From: an uncultured Lachnospiraceae bacterium | Lineage (GTDB): Bacteria > Bacillota > Clostridia > Lachnospirales > Lachnospiraceae | Length of the DNA: 64,000 nt | NCBI GenBank assembly: GCA_910579465.1 | Contig: CAJTUB010000004.1 | Span: 281,722 to 345,721, forward strand | Direction of reading: 5' to 3' | Shown: one piece after another, positions 8,140 to 17,531 of the stretch | How positions within the stretch are numbered: the stretch's first letter is position 1 | Layout of the letters: every line of letters begins with the position of its first letter | Position numbers and translations under genes: made by a program | Notes under the pieces: generated by a model | The model's database searches: none | What the model was told of the DNA's origin: nothing | Seen by the model: only the letters and a program-made list of their open reading frames with translations

Positions 8140-9941
8140 TGGGGGCTTTGAAAAAAAGCGGAATCCGGCGCATTCTGTCCAATAACGTCTATATCGTCGG
8201 AGAGCTGTTCCGGGCGGCGCCTTTTTACGGTATCAGCATTATTGTAGAGGCAGTCCGCCATAATCTGGTTAATTTTCTGGAGCAGACCATCTGTGTCTAT
8301 CTGATATTGGACGTGATTGAAACGGGGAAGCCGTACAAAAATGTGCTGTATGTGGTAGGTCTGTTTCTGCTGTTGGATCTTGCGGCAGCGGCGCTCAGCA
8401 ATCTCTATGAACAGAGGACAAAGCTTAAATATCTGCCGCTTGCGCAGAAAAGGCTGAAAGAAAAGCTATACCGTAAGGCAGGGACGGTAGACCTTGCCTG
8501 CTATGATAACACGGCGTATTATGATGATTTTATGCTGTCGGTTGCGGAGGCGGATAAGGCAGTCGGCAGGGCGGAGCAGGTAGTGCGCATGGTGTTCGGG
8601 AGCGCTACGGTGCTTCTTTGCTACGGAGTATTTTTTGCCGCGCGGGATGTAACCTCGGTTCTCTTTGTGTTTGTTTCGTTTGTGCTGCGCACCCTGTTTT
8701 TAAACTGCCTGAACCGCTGGAGGTATGTTGTCCGGCAGAAGGAAAATCCGTTGGAGCGGAAAAGGGAGTATATCAAGCGGATTTTTTATCTAAAGCAGTA
8801 TGCAAAGGAGCTCCGTTTAAATAAGGAGGCATCCAAAAGCATGCATGAGGAGTTTGACCGGGTGAATGAAGAGCTGTACCGGCTATATAAAACAATGGGA
8901 AAAAAGAGCTTTTTGCTTTCTTTTACCGCCAGATACCTGATGTCGGACTTTGCCCTGGATATCCTTTATGTGCTGTACCTGATTCTGAAGGCGGTACTCC
9001 GGCATACGATTTCACTCGGCGGCGTGGTCGTGCTTTACAATTCCGCGGCAAATCTCCGGCGGGGGTTTGCGACAGTGGCGGACCTCGGTCCCTATGCACT
9101 GGAAACCAGTCTGTATGTAGAGAAGATACGCTCCTTTCTGGAAAAGGAAAGCGCTATCATTAACCGGAAGCTCTGTGAGATACCAAAGGGAGCAGGGGAG
9201 TTAGAATGCCGGGACGTATCCTTTAGCTATCGGGAGGGATATCCGGTTTTGCAGAATGTAAGCCTGAAAATCCGTGCAGGGGAAAAGGCTGCGCTGGTCG
9301 GCTACAACGGTGCGGGAAAGACGACGTTGATTAAGCTTTTGCTCCGCCTGTACGACCCGGACGAGGGTGTGATTCTGTTAGACGGCATAGATATCAGAAA
9401 CTATGATGTAGACGAGTACCGGCGCTATATCGGGGTTGTATTTCAGGACTTCCAGCTGTTTGCGGCAACCGTGGCAGAGAATGTCGTGATGGACCGGCTG
9501 GCAGACGGGTATGAGGAGCCTGTTTTAAAGGCGGCCAGACAAAGCGGCTTTTTGGAAAAGGCGGAGCTACTTCCGCAAGGAATCCATCAGGAGCTGACAC
9601 GGGAGTTTTCAGATGATGGCGTGGAGCTGTCTGGCGGAGAGGCGCAGAAGCTTGCAATCGCAAGGGCATTTTATAAGGAGGCAGGCATTGTATTTCTGGA
9701 TGAGCCGTCTGCGGCATTGGACCCTTTGGCAGAATATCAGCTGAATATGGCGATGACAGAGGTGGCAAAGGAAAAAACAGTGCTTTCGATTTCCCATCGG
9801 CTTTCCACAACCAGGGATGCGGATATCATTTATGTAATGGAGCATGGGCATGTCATTGAACAGGGAAACCATGCGGAACTGGTTTCCCTGGGAGGTGTCT
9901 ATGCGGCGATGTGGAAGGTACAGGCAGGACGCTATGCGTAA
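8139..9941 (+). CDS. ABC exporter half-transporter, pair 1 subunit B
   Basis: 600 residues with the same plan as its upstream partner: membrane domain, then ATPase with Walker A GYNGAGKTT (about 387), Q-loop FQDF, signature LSGGEAQK (about 496), Walker B IVFLDEPSAALDP and ISHRLSTTRDAD. Translation is coupled by TGATG overlap with the preceding gene. Neither subunit shows the degenerate Walker B Glu seen in many heterodimeric exporters, so both ATP sites may be active. The gene is followed at once by a full copy of the MITE-like repeat, beyond which lies a convergent histidine kinase gene. It is paralogous to 15673-17463. Confidence 0.9.
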   Translation: MGALKKSGIRRILSNNVYIVGELFRAAPFYGISIIVEAVRHNLVNFLEQTICVYLILDVIETGKPYKNVLYVVGLFLLLDLAAAALSNLYEQRTKLKYLPLAQKRLKEKLYRKAGTVDLACYDNTAYYDDFMLSVAEADKAVGRAEQVVRMVFGSATVLLCYGVFFAARDVTSVLFVFVSFVLRTLFLNCLNRWRYVVRQKENPLERKREYIKRIFYLKQYAKELRLNKEASKSMHEEFDRVNEELYRLYKTMGKKSFLLSFTARYLMSDFALDILYVLYLILKAVLRHTISLGGVVVLYNSAANLRRGFATVADLGPYALETSLYVEKIRSFLEKESAIINRKLCEIPKGAGELECRDVSFSYREGYPVLQNVSLKIRAGEKAALVGYNGAGKTTLIKLLLRLYDPDEGVILLDGIDIRNYDVDEYRRYIGVVFQDFQLFAATVAENVVMDRLADGYEEPVLKAARQSGFLEKAELLPQGIHQELTREFSDDGVELSGGEAQKLAIARAFYKEAGIVFLDEPSAALDPLAEYQLNMAMTEVAKEKTVLSISHRLSTTRDADIIYVMEHGHVIEQGNHAELVSLGGVYAAMWKVQAGRYA

Positions 9942-9947
9942 AAACCC

Positions 9948-10192
9948 AAGTTTCCGCATTTTCACGCCACTCCGGGTTCCACTGCCTGTGCGTCCCCTGT
10001 TTTTTGCATGCGCAATGCTTCACCGGACTTCCTCCAAGAGCTGTTAAGCCGCTCGGTGGCGTCCTCGCGCCTAACCAGCTCTAGGAGGTGATTCCGGCTC
10101 CGCAAAAAACGCGGTCCTTCGGACAAATGCAAAAAGCAGGGGACGCGCAGGCGGCGGAATTTCCCGGAGCCGCTTGGAAAATGCGTAAACTT
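9948..10192 (+). repeat. MITE-like structured repeat, full copy A
   Basis: 245 bp. Left end AAGTTTCCGCATTTTC and right end AAAATGCGTAAACTT are inverted. Inside, the arms near 9986-10008 and 10126-10150 (CCTGTGCGTCCCCTG with CAGGGGACGCGCAGG) are complementary. The central core carries CCGGACTTCCTCC, AAGCCGCTCGGTGGCGTCCT, CGCGCC, GATTCCGG and the GTCCTTCGGAC hairpin. It lies between convergent genes and could also act as a bidirectional terminator. No ORF inside. Confidence 0.88.
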
Positions 10193-10197
10193 AAAAA

Positions 10198-12603
10198 CTA
10201 CTCTGCTAACGGGATGGTCAGCTTTGCTTTGAACAGGTCGCCGTCTGTCTCTACATAGAAGGTGCCGCCCTGTAGCGCGGCAAGGCTTTCAGCAATGGAG
10301 AGGCCGAGACCGCTGCCTTCGTCGGAGCGCGCCTCATCTCCTCTGGAAAAGCGCATCATCAGCTCTTCCGGCGTTTTGGAGAGCGCCGACGCGGAGGTGT
10401 TTTTAATGGTCAGGAGCGCCAGACCCGTATTTTCCGGCAGGTCCAGGGTAATAAATACCCGTGTGCCGGAGAGTGCATATTTGCAGACGTTAGAGAGCAG
10501 GTTTTCGATAATGCGGTGGGTGCAGACCCCGTCGGCAAGGACATTGACCGGATTTTCCGGAAGGTTCATGCAGACGGTCAGGCTGCGCTCGGTCAGACGC
10601 TCTTCAAAGTCGCCGATAGCCTGACGGAGCAGTTCTGAGGCATTGAAACGAATCGGCTCCAGATGGATGGTGCCGGAGGATGCCTTGGATGCTTCGACCA
10701 GGTCGTCGATTAAGGCTTTCAGACGCCAGGACTTTTTGGAAAGCGTCTCCGCGTAGGAGGCAACCGGGCCCTCGTCCGGCAGCTCGTTTTTAATCAGCTC
10801 GATATAATTGATAATGGAGGTAAGCGGCGTCTTAATATCGTGGGATACGTTGGTAATCAGCTCGGTTTTCATACGTTCGCTTTTTGTCTGCTCCTCGACC
10901 GCGGAATGCAGCCCGTCACAGATATGGTTAATATCCTCCGACAGCCGTTTGTTGGACGGTAGCATGGATGTCTGTGAAATCCGTGCTGAAAGGTTGCCGC
11001 CTGCCATCTCTTCCGTGCAGCGCAGGATGCGCATATGGTCCAACGTATTCCGCAGACATAAAAAGGTAAAGAAGCCGGTGCCTGCAAACAGAGGGAGCAG
11101 CCCCCAGAGGGAGCCTGTCAAAAGCAGCAGAAGCGAACCGAGAAACCAGACTGCGGAGACGGTAAGCTGCAGTAGCGTTTTCCAGAGGGCGGACGGGGAG
11201 GAAAGGAACTCCTTCAGGTTGAGGAAAATCAAGTGAAACAGTCGTCTTAACGGGGAAAAAATAAACCTTCCCAGAAAGGAGGAGCTAAGCAGCGTTCCTG
11301 TCTTTATCCGGCGTACCAGACTGAAATAGAGAAGGGCAGCCAGCAGGAAAAATACGGTAAGTCCGCCGAGAATAACGGGAATCCATTCGGAATAGATGGA
11401 ATAATCCGTAATAAAGTTAGTAAAAAACGAGTGGAAGCGGCGGAACAGGAAATATGGCAGCACAAGGAGACCGGCGAATGCGGCAAGGATAAATTCCGTA
11501 AAAATCCGGTCATAAAAGTGCAGGCGGAACGCCGTCCCGTCCTTCTGTCTGCCGGATACCGCATGGCAGGCGATGAACAAAAGAACGGAAAGTACGGTAA
11601 ATAAAAGCGTATATTGGAGACAGTTCCGGTAGTCAGCATGTGCCTGGTTAAAATTGGAGGCAAGGTCTGAAAAGCCGTCTACAGCAAGGTCATCGGCCAC
11701 AAAGGCGTATAAGAGATAAGTATCCTTCTGCGGTGCAGGGACAAGTTCTGTTTTTACTGTCTCTTCAAAATCCAGTCCGGGGGAGCCGGTTTTGTTATCA
11801 GCCAGCAGCGTTTCCATTTCCTCGCTGCCGTCTCCGGCGGCAGGTGCCTGTAATTCCGGGTCAGGTGTGATTTCAACATACTGGTTTGAAACGGACCAGA
11901 GAACCGTCATATCTTTTTTCAGCTCATCGCCTGAATCTGCCGTAAGATATTTGTTTTGGTCATAATACATATCCTTTGCCATTTCAGGAAGAGGACGGCC
12001 TAAAAAGTCGATGGACCAGAGAAAATTTGCGCGGTTCAGAACGCCGTCATGGCCTCCGCCGGTCATGGAACGGTTGTTTTGCGTATTTAAAATCAGATAC
12101 AGGTTCTCCGAAATAATGCCGGAGGAAAGGAACGCATCGACAGAGCCGCTTTTCAGGCAGGCATATTTCTCAAAGCCTTCGGAGGCATAGACCTTGCCGG
12201 TTACGGTATTTTTAACATAATACTGGTAGTTGGAAGGCTCCTGGTTCAGCTTGGAATGGTAGTAATAAAATGCGGTCTCACTCGGCTCGTACACGTTCTG
12301 CAGGGCGTTTTCCAGGTCGCTCTCCGCGTTTTCCCCCTCCAAAAGCAACTCAAGCTGCGGGTCAAGCTCCGTAAAGCGCAGGGAATAGCCGTCCTCCAGA
12401 TAACGTACATAGACGGCGGTGCGTTCGACGTATTTGGAAAACAGCTCGGAAAACCGTTTTGTGGAATAAACCGACTCCGCGTTCCGGTAAAGTACAGGCG
12501 CGCGCAGGGTAAGAAAGCCGTAGGAAACGGCGGCAATCGAAGAAACCAGCAGGCAGACTGCCAGAAAGGTCTTTGTAATGCCGGAATAAAAAAGACGTTT
12601 CAT
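10198..12603 (-). CDS. Sensor histidine kinase with large extracytoplasmic domain
   Basis: 801 residues. An N-terminal membrane helix (residues 10-32) is followed by an extracytoplasmic region of about 290 residues, then a cluster of membrane helices (about 320-530), a linker, HisKA with NVSHDIKTPLTSIINYIE (phospho-acceptor His588), and an ATPase domain with the N-box NLLSNVCKYAL and G-box DEGSGLGLSIAE. It is translated with the response regulator 1 bp upstream. Placement between two exporter pairs suggests it senses the exported or inhibitory compound, but no direct evidence links them. Extracellular ligand unknown. Confidence 0.92.
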   Translation of the reverse strand: MKRLFYSGITKTFLAVCLLVSSIAAVSYGFLTLRAPVLYRNAESVYSTKRFSELFSKYVERTAVYVRYLEDGYSLRFTELDPQLELLLEGENAESDLENALQNVYEPSETAFYYYHSKLNQEPSNYQYYVKNTVTGKVYASEGFEKYACLKSGSVDAFLSSGIISENLYLILNTQNNRSMTGGGHDGVLNRANFLWSIDFLGRPLPEMAKDMYYDQNKYLTADSGDELKKDMTVLWSVSNQYVEITPDPELQAPAAGDGSEEMETLLADNKTGSPGLDFEETVKTELVPAPQKDTYLLYAFVADDLAVDGFSDLASNFNQAHADYRNCLQYTLLFTVLSVLLFIACHAVSGRQKDGTAFRLHFYDRIFTEFILAAFAGLLVLPYFLFRRFHSFFTNFITDYSIYSEWIPVILGGLTVFFLLAALLYFSLVRRIKTGTLLSSSFLGRFIFSPLRRLFHLIFLNLKEFLSSPSALWKTLLQLTVSAVWFLGSLLLLLTGSLWGLLPLFAGTGFFTFLCLRNTLDHMRILRCTEEMAGGNLSARISQTSMLPSNKRLSEDINHICDGLHSAVEEQTKSERMKTELITNVSHDIKTPLTSIINYIELIKNELPDEGPVASYAETLSKKSWRLKALIDDLVEASKASSGTIHLEPIRFNASELLRQAIGDFEERLTERSLTVCMNLPENPVNVLADGVCTHRIIENLLSNVCKYALSGTRVFITLDLPENTGLALLTIKNTSASALSKTPEELMMRFSRGDEARSDEGSGLGLSIAESLAALQGGTFYVETDGDLFKAKLTIPLAE

Positions 12604-12604
12604 A

Positions 12605-13321
12605 CTAACTCCTTTCGCTCTGGTCCTGTGCGTCTATTTTGTAGCCGAGGCCCCAGACTACCTTTAAGTAACGCGGCTCACGCGGGTTGATTTCGATTTT
12701 TTCCCGGATGTGCCGGATATGTACGGCGACAATGTTATCCGCGCCGAAGGACGGTTCGTTCCAGATGGAGGTGTAAATCTGTTCTGTAGAAAAGACACGG
12801 CCCCGGTTCTGCATCAAAAGCAGAAGCATGGCGTATTCGGTCGGAGTAAGCCGCACCGGCTCCCCGTCTACGGTAACCTCCTTAGTATCGTCATTGATGG
12901 TAAGACCGCCGACTGTATAGCAGTGCGCCTTTTCCTCTTCGGAAAGGTTTCCGAAGGTGGTGTAGCGGCGGAGTGCCGACTTGACGCGTGCCATAAGTTC
13001 TAACGGCCGGAACGGCTTGGTGATGTAGTCGTCGGCACCGATGTTCAGTCCGAGAATCTTGTCGGTATCCTCTGCCTTAGCGCTGAGAAAAAGAATCGGA
13101 AAGGTGTAGCCTTCCTCCCGGAGCATTCCGGTCAGGCGCAGCCCGTCCGGCTCCGGCATCATAATATCCAGAATGGCAAGGTGCGGCGTTTCCGCATGGA
13201 TAGCGGCAAGTGCTTCCGTACCGTTATAGGCAGAAGTAACACGGTAGCCGTCACCGGATAAATAAATGCGGATTGCTTCCACAATCTCCCGGTCGTCGTC
13301 ACAAACTAAAATATGGTACAT
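12605..13321 (-). CDS. OmpR/PhoB-type response regulator
   Basis: 238 residues: receiver domain with acidic pocket CDDD at residues 7-10, phospho-acceptor Asp52 (LAILDIMMPEPDG) and Lys in FLSAKAEDTDK, then a winged-helix DNA-binding domain ending VVWGLGYKID. It is the first gene of the operon with the histidine kinase. A tandem pair of GATTTCTTA sites with an 11-bp period lies about 90 bp upstream, the arrangement expected for OmpR-family self-regulation. Confidence 0.93.
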   Translation of the reverse strand: MYHILVCDDDREIVEAIRIYLSGDGYRVTSAYNGTEALAAIHAETPHLAILDIMMPEPDGLRLTGMLREEGYTFPILFLSAKAEDTDKILGLNIGADDYITKPFRPLELMARVKSALRRYTTFGNLSEEEKAHCYTVGGLTINDDTKEVTVDGEPVRLTPTEYAMLLLLMQNRGRVFSTEQIYTSIWNEPSFGADNIVAVHIRHIREKIEINPREPRYLKVVWGLGYKIDAQDQSERS

Positions 13322-13409
13322 AAGAACCTCCGAATCTGTCGGGCGCCTGAAACCGGCGCGTATGATACTATTGTTATATTAACATAGTTCCATGAAAAAA
13401 GCAGTAGCA

Positions 13410-13429
13410 GATTTCTTAAAGATTTCTTA
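13410..13429 (-). promoter_or_regulatory. Tandem GATTTCTTA boxes, candidate response-regulator sites
   Basis: GATTTCTTA occurs at 13410-13418 and again at 13421-13429, an 11-bp step placing both on the same helix face, upstream of the minus-strand response-regulator gene. A related GGATTTCTTA at 46645-46654 lies before the ABC genes of the other two-component cluster. Function is inferred. Confidence 0.45.
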
Positions 13430-13470
13430 GGATTTCGCAAAAAAAGCGGACTGCGGGCAGTTTTGGTATG

Positions 13471-13718
13471 GGTTTCCACATTTTGTATGCCCTTGTGTCC
13501 CGGCGACAGTACGATAAGCTGATTTTGCAAGCGCGAACACTTCGCCGGACTTCCTCTAAGCACTGTTAAGCCGCTCGGTAGCGTCCTCGCGCCTAACCAG
13601 CGCTAAGAGGTGATTCCGGTTGCGCTAAAAACCGCGGTCCTTCGGACAAATGCAAAATCAGCTTACCGTACCGTCTCCGGGACTTCTAAAAAGTCACTAA
13701 AAAATGCGGAAACTCAAG
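13471..13718 (+). repeat. MITE-like structured repeat, full copy B
   Basis: 248 bp between divergent genes. Ends are GGTTTCCACATTTTG and AAAAATGCGGAAACTCAAG. Inner arms GTACGATAAGCTGATTTTGCA and TGCAAAATCAGCTTACCGTAC are near-perfect complements. The core stem reads AGCACTG...CAGCGCT, different from copy A but still paired. It holds most of the 498-bp gap between the response regulator and the second exporter pair; otherwise that gap contains the promoters. Confidence 0.88.
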
Positions 13719-13754
13719 AAGAATTTTTAGAACTGGCGCATGACCGGAAAATAT

Positions 13755-13762
13755 GGTATACT
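13755..13762 (+). promoter_or_regulatory. Extended -10 promoter element for exporter pair 2
   Basis: TGGTATACT is an extended -10 (TG, one base, TATACT at 13757-13762), about 58 bp before the exporter start. No good -35 is visible, as is common with extended -10 promoters. Confidence 0.5.
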
Positions 13763-13819
13763 GGAAAAACGTAAAATAAGAGAGAAGAAGCAGGGGATTT
13801 TTAATGAGAGGAGAAAGCT

Positions 13820-15676
13820 ATGAAAAAGAAAAAGGAAGGAAATCGTTTCAGGGCATGGAAGAACAATCTGTATGCCCTGCGGCTGGGGTGGCAGATGGCG
13901 CCCGGCGCAATCGTACATATGGCAGTTTCGCGTGTGCTTGGCTATTTTGAATGGCTGTTTTACAGTGCATTTTTTATGCGCTATGTCATCAATGCCATGG
14001 AGACGGAGCAGGAAGTGTCATCTATTCTTATATTTCTCGGAATTACCGTTACGGTATTTGCCCTGATGTCGTTGTATCAGAACTACTTAAACGGAAAGGT
14101 AGTACCGATCATGAATGCGCAGATTCATAAAAAGCTGAATCTGAAGCTGTTTGAGAAGGCTACCAATGTAGAGCTGTCCTGCTTTGAGGACAGCGGATTT
14201 TATAACCGGTACACCCTGGCAACCGAGAACGCGGCAAATAAGCTGATTGAAACGATACAGAATATCTGGGGCGTGATTTTCGGTGTGATTGCCGCAGGTG
14301 CCGCTTTTTATCTGATGTATGACGTGGATAAGCTTTCGGTGCTGTTTGTACTGTTCCCGATTATCGGAAATTTTGTGTTCAACCGGGGGCTTAGTAAGAT
14401 TGACTTTGACCGGAACAAGGATATGGCGCCTTACAACCGCAGGATTGCTTATATCAACCGTGTCATGTATCTTGCGGACTATGCAAAGGAGGTCCGGTTG
14501 ACGGACGTATTTACGTTAATGCGCAGGGATTACAGGGAGGCAATCAAAGGCGTTGCGGATGTAACAAAGAAGTATACGCCGAAGGCGATGGTGCTGCACT
14601 GGTTCCGGGTCATGTTTACGTTTACCTTTATTTTTGAGGGAGTGCTGATTTACGGTGCGTACCGCACTCTTGTCAATCACAGCATGAGTCTTGCACAGCT
14701 TGCGGTTCTGACGAGTATGATGGTTTCATCCACCTGGATTTTAATCGGTTTTACGGAGTCGTTAGTGACGAGCTTTAAAAACGGGTTGTTTGTGGATAAT
14801 CTGCGGACCTTTATGGAATATGAGGAGAAGATTCCGGAGAATTACCAGGGTGCGGACCCGGGGGACAGAATCGAAAGCATCGAATTTCGTAATGTTTGTT
14901 TTTCTTACAAGGACAAGGAGGTCATCCGCAATCTTTCCTTTGAGCTGCGCGGCGGAAAAACCTATGCGCTGGTCGGTCATAACGGAGCGGGAAAGTCCAC
15001 GATTATCAAGCTTTTGATGCGGTTCTACGACCCGTCCTCCGGTGAGATTTTCTTAAACGGAAGGAATATTAAGGAGTATGAGCTGCAGAAGTACCGGAAG
15101 CTGTTTGCAACCGCATTCCAGGACTTCCAGATTTTTTCCCTGTCTGTTATGGAAAATGTCCTGATGCGGAAGGGAATGCCGGAGGATGAGGCGGAGGTAG
15201 TCCGCGCGTTAAAGCTTGCCGGAGTGTACGAGAAGGTGCAGACGCTTCCGAACGGTATCCATACGATTCTTACGAAGGAGTTTGCAGAGGACGGCGCGGT
15301 GCTTTCCGGCGGCGAGTATCAGAAGATTGTAGTGGCGCGCGCCTTTGTACAGCAGTGCCCGGTAAAGATTTTTGATGAGCCGTCGTCCGCGCTTGACCCG
15401 ATTGCGGAGTATAACCTGTTTGAAAGTATTCTGCAGGACGGGAAGGATAAGACGATGCTGTTTATTTCCCACCGTCTGTCCTCCGTACAGAATGCAGACT
15501 GGGTGTTTATGCTGGAGAATGGTACGATTATCGAACAAGGCTCCCATAAGAAGCTGATGCAGGGGAAGGGTGCCTATGCGGATATGTACGAAAAGCAGGC
15601 GGTCAATTACCTTGCTGCCGATGTGGCATCGGTACAGGGCAGTATCTTTGTGGCAGACAAGGAGGTGGCAGAATGA
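13820..15676 (+). CDS. ABC exporter half-transporter, pair 2 subunit A
   Basis: 618 residues, membrane domain followed by ATPase domain: Walker A GHNGAGKST near 386, Q-loop FQDF, signature LSGGEYQK near 495, Walker B VKIFDEPSSALDP and ISHRLSS. The ATG has GAGAGGAGAAAG upstream. It closely parallels the protein at 6313 along its whole length (for example VFYSAFF against LFYSAFF, and RISYVNRVMYL against RIAYINRVMYL), so the two pairs arose by duplication. Partner subunit starts within its last codons. Substrate unknown. Confidence 0.9.
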   Translation: MKKKKEGNRFRAWKNNLYALRLGWQMAPGAIVHMAVSRVLGYFEWLFYSAFFMRYVINAMETEQEVSSILIFLGITVTVFALMSLYQNYLNGKVVPIMNAQIHKKLNLKLFEKATNVELSCFEDSGFYNRYTLATENAANKLIETIQNIWGVIFGVIAAGAAFYLMYDVDKLSVLFVLFPIIGNFVFNRGLSKIDFDRNKDMAPYNRRIAYINRVMYLADYAKEVRLTDVFTLMRRDYREAIKGVADVTKKYTPKAMVLHWFRVMFTFTFIFEGVLIYGAYRTLVNHSMSLAQLAVLTSMMVSSTWILIGFTESLVTSFKNGLFVDNLRTFMEYEEKIPENYQGADPGDRIESIEFRNVCFSYKDKEVIRNLSFELRGGKTYALVGHNGAGKSTIIKLLMRFYDPSSGEIFLNGRNIKEYELQKYRKLFATAFQDFQIFSLSVMENVLMRKGMPEDEAEVVRALKLAGVYEKVQTLPNGIHTILTKEFAEDGAVLSGGEYQKIVVARAFVQQCPVKIFDEPSSALDPIAEYNLFESILQDGKDKTMLFISHRLSSVQNADWVFMLENGTIIEQGSHKKLMQGKGAYADMYEKQAVNYLAADVASVQGSIFVADKEVAE

Positions 15677-17463
15677 AACGGGTATGGAACAATCATTTAT
15701 TTTTGTGGAAGCTCTGTTTTAAGGCAGCGCCGGGCTATATGCTTTATAACCTGTACGACGGCTTCCGTCTCCAGATTATGATTTTCCTGGAGCACACCAT
15801 CGGTATCCGCTATGTACTGCACTGCGCGGAGTACGGCGAGCCGTTTTATAAGGCGTTATTCGGCATCGGGGCGATTCTGTTGCTAAATGTATTCGTGATT
15901 ATACCGGACGGCTATTTCATCCACGCCATGACCTACCGGATGAAGCCGAAGCTGTATCGTGCCTTAAAGGAAAAAATGTACGAAAAGGCAGCGGAGCTGG
16001 ACCTTTCCTGCTATGACGACCCGGAGTATTACAATGAATTCGTCCTTGCGGTGGCGGAGGCGGAAAGCTCCATCGACCGGTTTATCGCATTTTCGAATTC
16101 GTCGATGCAGAGCCTTACGATTGTATTCAGTACAGGTGCGTTTTACCTGATGACGGATTCGGTGAGCATTTTGTTCGTGGGAGTGTCCTTTATCCTTAGC
16201 TTTCTCCTTGGAAAAAGGTTAAATAAGCTGAATTATCAGGTGCGGCTGAAGGTCAACCCGTGGGAGCGGAAAAGGAACTATGCCGGCAGGGTGTTCTATC
16301 TGAACGATTATGCCAAGGAGCTCCGCTTAAATCCGGAGGTTGCAAAGCTTCTGAAGGAGGACTTTATCGAGGCAAACGATAAAATCATAGAAGAACAGAA
16401 AAAGATTTCAGGAAAACGGGTAGGGCTTTCGTTTCTGCGGAATTACGGTGTTTCTGACTTTATTACGGACGGTTTGTATGTAGGCTATCTCGTCCTGCAG
16501 GCAGCGGTATTTCATACGATTGATTACAGCAATGCGGTGGTACTGTTTAACCGTACCGGAAATCTGCGCAGAGGGATGCGCGGCCTGGCGGAAATCGGAC
16601 CGGCGGCAAACGAAAACAGTCTGTATATTGATAAAATCAGGACCTTCCTTGCCTATGAGCCGAAGATGAAGCAGGGGACCGGTGAAGGGGTGCCGGAGGG
16701 GACAGGCTGTCTGGAGCTTTCTCATGTTTCCTTCCGCTATACGGAGGATGCAAAGGAGACGCTGCACGACATCTGCTTAAAGGTAGAGCCGGGCGAGCGT
16801 GTGGCGATTGTCGGCTATAACGGCGCAGGAAAGACGACGCTGATTAAGCTTCTGATGCGGCTGTATGACCCGACGGACGGCAGCATTTCCTACCACGGGC
16901 AGAGCATTGACAGGTATGTGCTTTCCGAATACCGGAGACGGGTCGGCGTCGTATTCCAGGACTTTAAGATATACGGCGCGAGCCTTCTGGAAAATGTCGT
17001 ATTAAATGATGTCGGGGACGGTGCGGCAGAAGAGGCTGCCGTAACCTCGGCACTGTATCAGAGCGGCTTCGGGGAGCGCCTCCGCAGTTTTCCGGAGGGG
17101 CTTTCCACACAGCTTACCACGGAGTTTGATGAACAGGGCGTCAATCTTTCCGGCGGCGAGAGCCAGAAGGTAGCGATTGCGAGAGCTTTTTACCGGCAGG
17201 CGGATATCCTGATTATGGATGAGCCGTCCTCTGCGCTTGACCCGATTGCAGAGTACAGTTTGAACAAGGCAATGCACGATGCGGCGTTAAACAAAACGGT
17301 ATTTTACATCTCCCACCGCCTTTCGACCACGAGGGACGCAGACCGTATCCTGATGTTAGAGAAGGGAAGGATTATCGAAGAGGGAACGCACGAGGAGCTT
17401 TTGCGTAAGAATGGAAAGTATGCCGAAATGTGGTATGCACAGGCAGGAAAATATACGGCGTAG
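15673..17463 (+). CDS. ABC exporter half-transporter, pair 2 subunit B
   Basis: 596 residues. The ATG overlaps the end of the upstream gene by four bases (ATGA), so the subunits are translationally coupled. The ATPase domain has Walker A GYNGAGKTT near 380, FQDF Q-loop, signature LSGGESQK, Walker B ILIMDEPSSALDP and ISHRLSTTRDAD. It is the paralogue of 8139-9941, with shared segments such as DLSCYDDPEYYNEFVLAVAE against DLACYDNTAYYDDFMLSVAE. A stem-loop follows the stop. Confidence 0.9.
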   Translation: MKRVWNNHLFLWKLCFKAAPGYMLYNLYDGFRLQIMIFLEHTIGIRYVLHCAEYGEPFYKALFGIGAILLLNVFVIIPDGYFIHAMTYRMKPKLYRALKEKMYEKAAELDLSCYDDPEYYNEFVLAVAEAESSIDRFIAFSNSSMQSLTIVFSTGAFYLMTDSVSILFVGVSFILSFLLGKRLNKLNYQVRLKVNPWERKRNYAGRVFYLNDYAKELRLNPEVAKLLKEDFIEANDKIIEEQKKISGKRVGLSFLRNYGVSDFITDGLYVGYLVLQAAVFHTIDYSNAVVLFNRTGNLRRGMRGLAEIGPAANENSLYIDKIRTFLAYEPKMKQGTGEGVPEGTGCLELSHVSFRYTEDAKETLHDICLKVEPGERVAIVGYNGAGKTTLIKLLMRLYDPTDGSISYHGQSIDRYVLSEYRRRVGVVFQDFKIYGASLLENVVLNDVGDGAAEEAAVTSALYQSGFGERLRSFPEGLSTQLTTEFDEQGVNLSGGESQKVAIARAFYRQADILIMDEPSSALDPIAEYSLNKAMHDAALNKTVFYISHRLSTTRDADRILMLEKGRIIEEGTHEELLRKNGKYAEMWYAQAGKYTA

Positions 17464-17473
17464 GACGCATGGA

Positions 17474-17503
17474 CCGGGGGCTGTTGCATGAAGTGCAGCC
17501 CCC
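17474..17503 (+). terminator. Stem-loop terminator after exporter pair 2
   Basis: CCGGGGGCTGTTGCATGAAG followed by TGCAGCCCCCGG forms a long GC-rich hairpin just after the stop codon. There is no strong T-run. Similar GGGGCTG...CAGCCCC hairpins follow the genes ending at 30184 and 49851. Confidence 0.6.
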
Positions 17504-17531
17504 GGCTTACAAGCGGAGGGTATCTTTTTCT

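Noticed and set aside
10262..11236. Plus-strand frames opposite the histidine kinase gene
   Set aside because: They show no domain pattern or ribosome-binding sites and are the expected shadows of the GC-biased kinase gene.
15209..15547. Minus-strand frames inside the ABC exporter genes
   Set aside because: Same position and composition as other shadows of conserved ATPase domains; no start signals.
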